Shown: in pieces, positions 47,702-56,373 of the stretch
How positions within the stretch are numbered: the stretch's first letter is position 1
Layout of the letters: each line of letters starts with the position of its first letter
Source of the DNA: Rariglobus sp.
Lineage (GTDB): Bacteria > Verrucomicrobiota > Verrucomicrobiia > Opitutales > Opitutaceae
Length of the DNA stretch: 64,000 nucleotides
Assembly (NCBI GenBank): GCA_029266495.1
Contig: JAQSWS010000030.1
Coordinates: forward strand, 56,041-120,040
Direction: 5' to 3'
The notes under the pieces: model-generated
Seen by the model: only the letters and a program-made list of their open reading frames with translations
Database searches by the model: none
What the model was told of the DNA's origin: nothing
Made by a program: the position numbers and the translations under genes

Positions 47702-50401
47702 ATGATGAGCAAATCCCTTCGGCGCTGGGGTGTGGTTTTATTCTACACATTAGTAGCGGTGATTGCGGCTCCAAGCTGCGCTCAAGCATGGCACTTGTTG
47801 GCCAACACGCTTTTGAAAACCGAGTGGCCGCTAGTTCTCCTTCTGCGCTACATGTTAGGGCTGGCGGTGCTCACCACTGTTATCGTCAAGCTTGCTCCCC
47901 GTTCGGGGCATTTTCGTCATCAGCGTTGGCTTAGATTCCCTCCGCTATCTCTGAGCGTGCCGCTTGGTGGGCTAATCGCGTGGATACTGGCAGAACTTTG
48001 CCGGGGTATGCCTTCCGGATTGGCTGACGTTTGGTATGCGCTCGCATTTGGCTGCGCAGCATTATCGGCATTAGGATTATTTTGGCTGATTTTCGAAATC
48101 TGCTTCGGTTCACGATCCTGTAGTCACAACCATAATGACGCATGTGAAAGCGACGAAGGTGTATTGGCCCTACCAAAGCCTTCTCCGGAACCGAACAAGA
48201 TTAATGTGAAGCGCGTTTTGGCTTGGGCGAGGGACGAGTCACCAATTTCACAGCAATCCGAAGATTGGCTCGATGTGAGCCATCGGGCGCGTCGTGTGGT
48301 AGATGCACTCCTCACCCGACGGATTGGCAGTCGCAGTTCACGTCGTTCTCAAACCGTAGTCATTCAAGGCTGGTTTGGGAGTGGCAAATCAAGCTTGGTG
48401 AGAATGGTAAGCGAAGAGGCTAAACGTCGCGATGCCACGCGATTGGTATTTGTTGAAATGAACTGCTGGGGGTTCGATTCCGGAACACAAGTTATCGAGC
48501 ACGTGCTGACCCGGTGCGTTGACGCGCTTCACGAACACATTGACTGCACCGCATTACGCTCTGCGCCGTCGGACTATGCACGAGCGGTGTCATCCAACTC
48601 TTCGGGATGGGCCGGCGCCCTTGTTCAAGGATTGTTTAGCGCTACAACGCCCGCCGAGCAGATAGAACGTTTCGCCCCACTATTGAATGCGGTGAATCTA
48701 CAGTTGGTGGCAGTGATAGAGGATACGGATCGCAATACTGAGGGTCTAGCGAGTGGCCAAATTGAGGCTATGCTTCACCACTTTCGTAGTGTGGATCGTA
48801 TGTCGTTCATTTTGACAGCGGGAGAAAAGAGCCTGATCGAATTTCCTAAAATCGCCGAACACATCGAGTTTTTGCCGCCTTTGCGTAAGGAAATGTCGCT
48901 CCCGTTGATCGATGCATTGAGAACACATTTTCTAGCTGCGACCGATTGGGTGGACCCCGTGCGCAACCTTGATCCAGTGGGAAACGTAGAGAGGAATCGG
49001 CCGGCCGCACTTTGGGCCGAGGCCGAATCAACCACCTACGGATGGCGTATATTTGGTATCGTTCATCCGGCATGGGTAGACGGGATCGCAATGCTCATTA
49101 CCACGCCTCGCGCGCTGAAAGCGATTATCCGATCCTATACCGTGGCTTGGGACGTTCTAAAAGGTGAGGTGGACATTGATGAATTACTAATGGTCGTAAC
49201 ACTACGACATGCTGCACCTGGAGTTTTTTCATTCGTGGGGCGGCATCTGAATCAGTTGCGATCGCTAGCGCGGAGCGCAACGCGTGACGAAGCGCTTCAT
49301 GCACGTGTGGTCGCTGATCTGAAAGATGAATGGCGCGCGATATGTGAGAAAGGGGAGTTTCCTGCTGATGCAGCCTTGGGCCTTGTGGCGGAACTCCTTC
49401 CTGCATTCGCCACTGCAATGGGACATAAGTATTTTACTCACGGCAACCGGGTTCAAAGCCTGCGTAATGAAGAAGGCCCGGATTATTGGGAACGGCTGAC
49501 AGCGGAGCGACTCGATGGGAAAAGCATAATGGACCAATCTGTGATGGCTGCGTTAGTCGCCTCCGGAAAATCAAGTAAGGATGCGAATGCTTTGGGAGAT
49601 TGGATGTGTAGTGAGCCGAAGGTCGCGGAGCTCGTCGCGTTTTTCACGAAAAAATCCTCTCTATTCAAGGGATGTGAACTACAGATTCTTTCAGGATTCC
49701 TAGGTGTTATGCGTGCTCGTCACGGCAACCAAGCGACGCGCGAGTTACCGGCATTCCAGTCTCTTGGATGGGGGCGAACATCTCGTTTTCAGGTCGAGGC
49801 TGAAAAGCTTCATCTTTGGTTAGAAGCCGAGATTCGTGCGTGTTTTCCAAAACACTTAAGGCTGGCATGCGATCTTTATGGAGATCACGCGCACGAGTCT
49901 AGTGCTGCTCCGCGCTTTCGGTCTCTCTTGCTAGAACTCACTCAATTGTTTTTTGAGAAATGCTCAGGGAGCATGCTTGCGGATGCGTTAGATCCTGTTT
50001 CCCCATGGACGCTCAACAACTTGTTTTTTGCATACGGAGCGAATGAATCGGAACAAATGCTCACTCGAGGAGAAGACTGGAAATTTCTGATGCCTGTATT
50101 GCTCGATGGCATGCGCACTAATCCGAATGTGCTAGTGCCAACCGCTGTGTTCACCTTTTTCCAAATAGGCGCGGGAGTGAGCATGGGTCAGCTCGATTTC
50201 CGAGACGATGTGGTGCAGGACTTTTTGGGTGAAAAAAAGGGAGAGTTCTATGCTATAATTGCCGGCTTCAATCCGCACGTCGTTCAATTTGAGTCGCGTT
50301 ATCAAGTGGGGCTTGAGCGCGCTGTCGTATGTGCAGAGGCACGTGTTCGCACTGCACGCACCAAGTCGATCGACGAGAAACCGGATCGGGCCATTGGTTA
50401 A
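47702..50401 (+). CDS. KAP-like P-loop NTPase with N-terminal TM helices
   Basis: About 4 N-terminal TM helices, Walker A GWFGSGKSSLV, Walker B-like LVAVIEDTDRN. Confidence 0.75.
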   Translation: MMSKSLRRWGVVLFYTLVAVIAAPSCAQAWHLLANTLLKTEWPLVLLLRYMLGLAVLTTVIVKLAPRSGHFRHQRWLRFPPLSLSVPLGGLIAWILAELCRGMPSGLADVWYALAFGCAALSALGLFWLIFEICFGSRSCSHNHNDACESDEGVLALPKPSPEPNKINVKRVLAWARDESPISQQSEDWLDVSHRARRVVDALLTRRIGSRSSRRSQTVVIQGWFGSGKSSLVRMVSEEAKRRDATRLVFVEMNCWGFDSGTQVIEHVLTRCVDALHEHIDCTALRSAPSDYARAVSSNSSGWAGALVQGLFSATTPAEQIERFAPLLNAVNLQLVAVIEDTDRNTEGLASGQIEAMLHHFRSVDRMSFILTAGEKSLIEFPKIAEHIEFLPPLRKEMSLPLIDALRTHFLAATDWVDPVRNLDPVGNVERNRPAALWAEAESTTYGWRIFGIVHPAWVDGIAMLITTPRALKAIIRSYTVAWDVLKGEVDIDELLMVVTLRHAAPGVFSFVGRHLNQLRSLARSATRDEALHARVVADLKDEWRAICEKGEFPADAALGLVAELLPAFATAMGHKYFTHGNRVQSLRNEEGPDYWERLTAERLDGKSIMDQSVMAALVASGKSSKDANALGDWMCSEPKVAELVAFFTKKSSLFKGCELQILSGFLGVMRARHGNQATRELPAFQSLGWGRTSRFQVEAEKLHLWLEAEIRACFPKHLRLACDLYGDHAHESSAAPRFRSLLLELTQLFFEKCSGSMLADALDPVSPWTLNNLFFAYGANESEQMLTRGEDWKFLMPVLLDGMRTNPNVLVPTAVFTFFQIGAGVSMGQLDFRDDVVQDFLGEKKGEFYAIIAGFNPHVVQFESRYQVGLERAVVCAEARVRTARTKSIDEKPDRAIG

Positions 50402-50454
50402 TCAGAAAATTGTTAGGTGCTAGGACGGTGCTCGCTCGATTCTGAGCGACCTAT

Positions 50455-50515
50455 CGCAGGCCAATACAGGTTAAGGAAAAAGCCGCGCATCCGAAAGGGT
50501 GCGCGGCTTTTTCGT
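50455..50515 (+). repeat. Direct repeat, right copy, containing an intrinsic terminator
   Basis: Same 61-bp sequence as 47542-47604 with a 2-nt indel. Confidence 0.9.
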
Positions 50516-50567
50516 CGCTGAGGGACCAGACCGACTCGAGATCAGACTGTTGTTGTCGCTATGGACC

Positions 50568-51260
50568 TCACTTAGATCGGCTCTTTCGCAAGCCATGTGG
50601 AAGCTTTGAAACCTCACTAACCAGACAGATTTCCCGGTAGTATGGGCGTGGCATAGATCCCGTCATGCGTTGGCCAAAAAATTTCTTGGTAAATGGGAAT
50701 TTTTTCGGCTTCTCAAATCTACAACACACTTGAGGCCACTCCCAGTAATCATCGGTCTCCCACCGAATGCAGACAATGTCTCGATAGTTAATCCAGTAAA
50801 TGTATTCAACTAAGACCGCGTCTTCGTCGTTGTCGTCTGAAAAATACCAAGAGTCTCCGACTTTCTTAATGTATTTGGCGAAGTTGCAGCCGGCGGTAAA
50901 TTCAAGGTGTTCCTTTTGAATTGAGGTTAAAACCACGAGTGAATGAGGCGCCTCCTCCTTGCTGTGATTTTCCTGGGTATGAGGCAGTCTGCGATCAGCA
51001 TCGCGGACTAGATACTCGCCGTATGAACCCCAATTTGGTTCCCATTCCGCCCGCATTTCCATCTCGGCTTTCAGCTTAGCTGCGTGAGCGAACTCTTCAG
51101 CAATCTCTCGGCGTGTGCATTTTTTGTTTAGCTGTTTGATGACCAGCCAAATCCCGCACCACAGTGCGGGAAGAAGGAAAAGGATGAGGGCTAGGACGCC
51201 TTGGTTTTCGTTCGTCCAGCGAAAAAGCTGATCAAGATTAACTGCGGCGAGATCGCGCAC
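50568..51260 (-). CDS. Hypothetical single-TM protein
   Basis: VLALILFLLPALWCGIWLVI TM, charged linker, Trp/Tyr-rich C-terminal domain; no family recognised. Confidence 0.65.
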   Translation of the reverse strand: MRDLAAVNLDQLFRWTNENQGVLALILFLLPALWCGIWLVIKQLNKKCTRREIAEEFAHAAKLKAEMEMRAEWEPNWGSYGEYLVRDADRRLPHTQENHSKEEAPHSLVVLTSIQKEHLEFTAGCNFAKYIKKVGDSWYFSDDNDEDAVLVEYIYWINYRDIVCIRWETDDYWEWPQVCCRFEKPKKFPFTKKFFGQRMTGSMPRPYYREICLVSEVSKLPHGLRKSRSK

Positions 51261-51483
51261 AATTGCTCATGCGGTCGCGCTGACATCCCTTCAATCACAA
51301 TTCCGCTCTGCTGAACCAAGGACGCATTGAAAGGTTGCATCGATTTCTCGGCAGGCCCCTTTCCCGTTGGCTTCCTGGCTATGATTTCGGCCGAGCCCGA
51401 GGTTTGGCTCGATGAAAATCGTGTGGCGGTGTCCGTTGCGGGCGGGTTGGTTCGTTGATCAGGGAAAGAGCGCTTCCATTTCC

Positions 51484-51648
51484 ATGAACGAATTTATGCC
51501 GGCTAAAACCAACACGCGTTACCGCTGGGTGATTGTTGCCGCTGGCGGACTGCTCGGCTGCGTGGCCATCGGGTCCCTGTTTTCGTTGCCGGAGGAAGCG
51601 CCGAAGGGGGAGCGCCGAAGGGGTCATGTTTTACCGTTTACCTTTTGA
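51484..51648 (+). pseudogene. MFS transporter N-terminal remnant
   Basis: NTRYRWVIVAAGGLLGCVAIGSLFSLP resembles the MFS first helix, then unrelated sequence and stop. Confidence 0.5.
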
Positions 51649-51687
51649 GTCGTCCCACTCGTCCGTTTCCCCATCTGTTGAACAACC

Positions 51688-52191
51688 ATGTCATGCCTCG
51701 GCGTCCATTTGGCCCTCACAGATGAAGAAGTTGATAAGCTTGAGTCGCTCCCCAGCGATGCCGAGCGGCTTGAATACATTCAAGAGGATCTTGAGGAACG
51801 ATATTTCTCTGAACACAGAGAATTCCTGGCCCAGTCCGACAAGGCTTGGGACGCCATTCACCGAGCTCTTGGCAACGGCGACTTGAGCTACACCTCGGGC
51901 CCCGATCCTCTCCGTTTCACCATTCTCGGTGGCACTCCGCTCTACTATGGAGGTGACTACATCATCTCACTGAAATTACCCCTCGCAGTGGGTGCGGTCG
52001 CCCAAGCCCTCCAATCGCTCACTCACGAGGATTTTCGGAAATGCTACGATGCAATGGACGCTGGCAAGTATGGCTTCCCTAAAAGCGATGAAGACTTCGA
52101 ATATACATGGCGCTGGCTCACTGAAATCCGTGATTTTTATCAGCGCGCCGCAGAAGCCGAACGCTGCGTCATCTTCACCGCCGACCAGTAA
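51688..52191 (+). CDS. DUF1877 (YfbM-like) family protein
   Basis: MSCLGVHLALTDEEVDKL, DGxWxWL-type C-terminal pattern (CYDAMDAGKYGFPKSDEDFEYTWRWL). Confidence 0.8.
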   Translation: MSCLGVHLALTDEEVDKLESLPSDAERLEYIQEDLEERYFSEHREFLAQSDKAWDAIHRALGNGDLSYTSGPDPLRFTILGGTPLYYGGDYIISLKLPLAVGAVAQALQSLTHEDFRKCYDAMDAGKYGFPKSDEDFEYTWRWLTEIRDFYQRAAEAERCVIFTADQ

Positions 52192-52240
52192 CAGGGAATC
52201 GTGCCCTCGAGCCGATGTAAGTGGTCGAGCCGGTATTGTG

Positions 52241-52280
52241 GGTCGAGCCAATGGGGTCGGGCCGTTACTTGCTACTTTTG
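52241..52280 (+). repeat. Dispersed intergenic repeat, copy A (with partial copies at 52207 and 52223)
   Basis: ggtcgagccaatggggtcgggccgttacttgctacttttg. Confidence 0.75.
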
Positions 52281-52632
52281 ACGAGCCAGCGATGTCAGAG
52301 GCAGGCGCGACGAGGCAACGGAGTCGGTCCGAACGTTTCGGATCCGTTCGTTGTCTGGTGTGTGGGAAAGAAGCCAGACCATCGCTGGCGCTCTACAAGT
52401 GAAACGAGAAAGGTCGCTGAGCCGGCGTTGACCTCGACGGCACGGGCCGCTGGCCCGCCTCCGCCTCGGTCGCCTTGGCCGAGCACGGTTTCTCCGCCAC
52501 AGCCTCGGTTTGAATTAATCAACGAACCTCAATGACAGGCATTCGGGTTTGACCCTTTCGGATCGGGGGGCGGTCGTCTCTATCTCGACAACCAACCCTT
52601 GGCCGCCCGCATCGACGGCCGCTTTCCCGACC

Positions 52633-53364
52633 ATGAAAATCCTCCGCGCACTGTTTGCCATCCCGGCCATCATTCTCCCGCTCCTCCTGCCCGCGCTCCG
52701 GGCGACGCCCGACGCGGCGCTGCCCGTGTTCAAGACCGGGGCGACCATCCTGTTTGTCGGCGATTCGATCACTGACGGCGGCCGCGCCAGAAAAGGCTCC
52801 GATTACAACCACACCATGGGTCAGGGCTACGCGTTCATTCTCGCCGCCCAGCTCGGAAACCGGCTCGCCGAGCGCAACCTCACTTTCATCAACCGGGGCA
52901 TCAGCGGCAACCGCGTCCCCGAATTCCAATCGCGCTGGCAGACCGACGTCCTCGACCTCAAACCCGACGTCCTGAGCATCCTCGTCGGCATCAACGACAC
53001 CACCCGCGCCAACATGGTCACCACGCCGGAGGAATTCGAACGCGGCTATGACCAGCTCCTCGCCGACACGCTGAAAGCATTGCCCGGCGTGCGCATCATC
53101 CTCTGCGAACCCTTCGTCCTTCCCGCCGGCAAATTCAAGGCCGTCTTCCCCGCCGTCCGCGCCGAAGTGCAAAAACGCCAGGACGCCGTCGCCCGCCTCG
53201 CCGCCAAATATAAACTCCCGCTGGTCCGCTTCCAACAGACCTACGACGATGCCTGCAAACGCGCCCCGGCCGAGCACTGGTGCTGGGACGGCATCCATCC
53301 CCACTACGCCGGCCACGCTCTCATGGCCGACGCCTGGCTCCAGACCGTCGCCGCCCTCCGCTGA
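52633..53364 (+). CDS. SGNH/GDSL hydrolase, secreted
   Basis: ILFVGDSITDGG, NRGISGNRV, LVGINDT, WDGIHPHYAGHALMADAW. Confidence 0.9.
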   Translation: MKILRALFAIPAIILPLLLPALRATPDAALPVFKTGATILFVGDSITDGGRARKGSDYNHTMGQGYAFILAAQLGNRLAERNLTFINRGISGNRVPEFQSRWQTDVLDLKPDVLSILVGINDTTRANMVTTPEEFERGYDQLLADTLKALPGVRIILCEPFVLPAGKFKAVFPAVRAEVQKRQDAVARLAAKYKLPLVRFQQTYDDACKRAPAEHWCWDGIHPHYAGHALMADAWLQTVAALR

Positions 53365-53390
53365 TCCGACCATCTGGCCCATCAGCTCAG

Positions 53391-53443
53391 TCGAGCCGAT
53401 GGGGCCGTTACTTGCTACTTTTGGCGGACTTGCCCGGTGGCAG
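53391..53443 (+). repeat. Dispersed intergenic repeat, copy B
   Basis: tcgagccgatggggccgttacttgctacttttggcggacttgcccggtggcag. Confidence 0.75.
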
Positions 53444-53638
53444 AAAGCCGCACCGCTATCGGCATGGTAAATTGCCGAGATATCCGGGCCCTCATCTTCT
53501 CGTGAGCGACTCTTCGGCCAAGGTCGTCATGTTACTCGGCGGCGGGAAGGATCGGCGGGGAGCGTCTGATCACGGCGAATACGGTCGCCCGTTACCGCGC
53601 GCCGGTTGTCGTGAGGGAGCCGCCCGCCGGCGCCTAGG

Positions 53639-53800
53639 CTACTTCTTGCGGGCGCCCAGGTTGACGCCGAAGCGTTCGAGGAGCATGAGCGCGCCCGCGG
53701 CGAGCGCGAGCGTGCCGAGAAGCCACGAGGGGGCGTCGAGGTTGAACAAGATGTTCAGACCGAGGAGGAGGAGATAAACGGCGAGAGCGATGTTGGCCAT
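53639..53800 (-). CDS. 53-aa hydrophobic small protein
   Basis: MANIALAVYLLLLGLNILFNLDAPSWLLGTLALAAGALMLLERFGVNLGARKK, read directly; below the ORF track length cutoff. Confidence 0.7.
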   Translation of the reverse strand: MANIALAVYLLLLGLNILFNLDAPSWLLGTLALAAGALMLLERFGVNLGARKK

Positions 53801-53844
53801 GAGCGGAAGAAGTAAAGATGCGGATGCAGAGGCGGGCGGGGCGA

Positions 53845-54171
53845 TTACTCCACCGTGGCGATCTCTTTCGAGGGTGAATTGAGCTGGACCGAGGCGATTC
53901 CAATCTCCGCGGCCGCCGCGGAGGAATACATCTGACTCGTTCCGATGATGAGCCCGTTCTGGGCCTTCAGCACAAAATAGGGTTCATCTGAGATGGATGC
54001 CTTGAGTTCGAAATTTTTTGCGTCAGGTCCGTTGACTTGAACCGACGCGATACCGTCGAGGGCGGACTGCTTTTGTTCGTAAACCTGGCTGGTGAGAATC
54101 ACCTGGTTGTTCTCCGCCTTCAGGTTGAACATGAATTTGGCGTTGGTGGTCGGGCTGATTTGGTAGGACAT
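53845..54171 (-). CDS. DUF1508 (YegP-like) protein, two repeats
   Basis: KFMFNLKAENNQVILTSQVYEQKQSALDGIASVQ and YFVLKAQNGLIIGTSQMYSSAAAAEIGIASVQ. Confidence 0.9.
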   Translation of the reverse strand: MSYQISPTTNAKFMFNLKAENNQVILTSQVYEQKQSALDGIASVQVNGPDAKNFELKASISDEPYFVLKAQNGLIIGTSQMYSSAAAAEIGIASVQLNSPSKEIATVE

Positions 54172-54302
54172 GATTTTGTGTGGATGTGAACGAACGTGAG
54201 GCTGCGGATCATAGGGCGGTCAGCCGCGGGGGGCCATGGGGTGTAACCCGCTCCGCCGCTTTTCCCGCTGGCGACGTGGTGAAGGTGCGCGAGTGGCCGA
54301 GG

Positions 54303-54461
54303 TCAGGCTTTTCTGCCTCGCAGGAGGGAGACGATGAAGAGGACGAGGAAGACAAGGAACAGGACTTTGGCGATCGTAGTGGCGGTGCCGGCGATGCCGC
54401 CGAAACCGAGCACCCCGGCAATGATCGCGATGAGGAGGAAAACAATGGCGTAGCTGAGCAT
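54303..54461 (-). CDS. DUF1328 small membrane protein
   Basis: [52 protein letters not shown]. Confidence 0.9.
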   Translation of the reverse strand: MLSYAIVFLLIAIIAGVLGFGGIAGTATTIAKVLFLVFLVLFIVSLLRGRKA

Positions 54462-54472
54462 GGAGGGGCGGG

Positions 54473-54679
54473 TCAGGCGTTTTTGGAGCCGCGGAACAAT
54501 CCGCCTGCGCCGATGAGGGCGGCCACCGCGCCGCCGATGAGCATCCACAGGGTCTTGTCGGTGGGCGATCCGGTGAAAAGGCGGGAGAACTCGGAGCCGA
54601 TCGATTCGGACGCTTGGAAGCCGTAAATAAGGAGGATGATTCCTCCGACAAGAAGGGTGAGTGAGACGAGTCTGTTCAT
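54473..54679 (-). CDS. DUF3185-like small membrane protein
   Basis: [62 protein letters not shown]. Confidence 0.85.
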   Translation of the reverse strand: MNRLVSLTLLVGGIILLIYGFQASESIGSEFSRLFTGSPTDKTLWMLIGGAVAALIGAGGLFRGSKNA

Positions 54680-54764
54680 GATTTTTTGTGGTGGGAAATG
54701 AAAGACGCGACCGCCTGGTGGCGGCCGTGTCTTTCGCCGGCTGCTTTTTCGGGAGGTGTCCGGT

Positions 54765-55505
54765 TCAGTTTTTGACAACCATGTCGTTGACGACCGAGTT
54801 CACGCCGCGCACGTCTTGCGCAAGTTTGGTGACGAGGGATTTCTCGGCAGGGTTGGCGGCTTCGCCGGTGATGCTGACCACGCCGTCCACGGTGGTGACC
54901 TTCGTTTTGACGGCGCTGGTGGCCTTGTGGGTGAGGAGCGCGTATTTGAGCTGGCTGGTGATGGAGGCGTCGTCGATTTTTTCGCTCATGGTGGAGCCGG
55001 CGGCGGGGGTCTGGACGACGATTTCGTTCTCAATGGATTTCACGCCGTCGATATCCTTGGCGTAGGCGGCGGTGAGCGCCTTTTGTGCATCGTTGTCCGC
55101 GGTGCCGGTGAGGGTGACGACACCCTCCTTGACGGCGACCTTCGTAGAGTGCGCGCTGACGTTGGCCTTCACGAGGAGACGGCTGCGGACCTTGAGGGCG
55201 ATCCAGGAATCGGAGCGCTCGGCATGGTTCGATTTGACGACAATGTTGTTGGTCACGCCGACCACGCCGGGGAGGTTTTCAACGGTATCGGCGGCAAGGA
55301 CGCGGTCGTCCTTGTCTTCGACCGTGCCGGAAAGGGTGACGATGCCGTCGCTGGCCTTCACCTTCACGTGGTCAGCGAGAACGGTGCGGTAGTTGTAGGA
55401 GGCCTCGGCGGCGGTTTCGATCTTGCGGTCGGTCTCCGGGGAGGCGAACAGCGCGGCGGGCGCGGTGACGAGGGCAAGCAAGGCGGGTAATTGATGTAGT
55501 TTCAT
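54765..55505 (-). CDS. Secreted protein with three BON domains
   Basis: Three repeats of VKASDGIVTLSGTVED / VKEGVVTLTGTADN / VDGVVSITGEAAN. Confidence 0.92.
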   Translation of the reverse strand: MKLHQLPALLALVTAPAALFASPETDRKIETAAEASYNYRTVLADHVKVKASDGIVTLSGTVEDKDDRVLAADTVENLPGVVGVTNNIVVKSNHAERSDSWIALKVRSRLLVKANVSAHSTKVAVKEGVVTLTGTADNDAQKALTAAYAKDIDGVKSIENEIVVQTPAAGSTMSEKIDDASITSQLKYALLTHKATSAVKTKVTTVDGVVSITGEAANPAEKSLVTKLAQDVRGVNSVVNDMVVKN

Positions 55506-55671
55506 GGGTTGAATCGGGAGCTTACGCTTGTATTCAAAGATTTGATATACGGATTAACCCTACTTGATGCTGATCCGGATGCGGTCGGTGGAGACGCGAC
55601 GTCAGGATCGCAGGTGTTGCGCGCCCGCTTCGATGGCCGCCGTTCCTTGACGGAGCTCGCGACGGCGCCGT

Positions 55672-56373
55672 TCAGACGATGGTGAGATGCACGCGGCTCT
55701 CGATCACGCCCGTGGCCATCGCGTAGCGGGTGAGGCCGGCGGTGTTCCGGATGTCGAGCTTGTCCATCAAATGCTGCCGGTGCTTCTCGACGGTCTTGAT
55801 GCTGATGCCGAGGGCGGCGGCGATCTGCTTGTTGGCGGCGCCCTCGGCCACGAGTTGCAGGACCTCGGCTTCGCGCGAGGTGAGGCGGGTGGCATCGGCC
55901 TTGAGCATGCCGTTGCGATCACGGGGTCCGCCGGCGGTGTTCGCCATGCGTTTTGCGATGGACGGACTAAAAAACGAGCGTCCCTTGGCGACTTCCTTGA
56001 TCGCCTTCGCGAGGATGGCGGCGGAGGTCTGCTTCTCGAGGAAGCCGGCCACGCCGGCCGCGCTCATTCGCTCAATGTAGGCGTCGTCGCTATGGGCGGA
56101 GAGAATGAGCACCTTCGCCTTCGGATTTGCGACGAGGATCTGGCGCGTCGCCTCCAAGCCGTTGAGAACGGGCATGGCGATATCCATGACGATGACGTCG
56201 GGTTTCAGCTTGAGCGCCATCTCAACGGCTTCGCGTCCGTTGTGGGCTTCGCCGACGAGGACGAAGTTCGGATCGGCGGCCAGCAGGGCGCACAGGCCTT
56301 GGCGGACGACGACATGGTCTTCCGCGAGCAGAATGGAGATGGGGCGGGTGGCGTTCATAAAGTCATCGTTCAC
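55672..56373 (-). CDS. NarL/FixJ-type response regulator
   Basis: ISILLAEDHVVVRQG, DVIVMDIAMP, LuxR HTH LTSREAEVLQLVAEGAANKQIAAALGISIKTVEKHRQHLMDKL. Confidence 0.93.
   Translation of the reverse strand: MNDDFMNATRPISILLAEDHVVVRQGLCALLAADPNFVLVGEAHNGREAVEMALKLKPDVIVMDIAMPVLNGLEATRQILVANPKAKVLILSAHSDDAYIERMSAAGVAGFLEKQTSAAILAKAIKEVAKGRSFFSPSIAKRMANTAGGPRDRNGMLKADATRLTSREAEVLQLVAEGAANKQIAAALGISIKTVEKHRQHLMDKLDIRNTAGLTRYAMATGVIESRVHLTIV

Noticed and set aside
51992-52535. ORFs 51992-52402 and 52221-52535 as real genes
   Set aside because: They cross the repeat-rich intergenic region, and the first overlaps the DUF1877 gene out of frame; composition is arginine/serine-rich noise.
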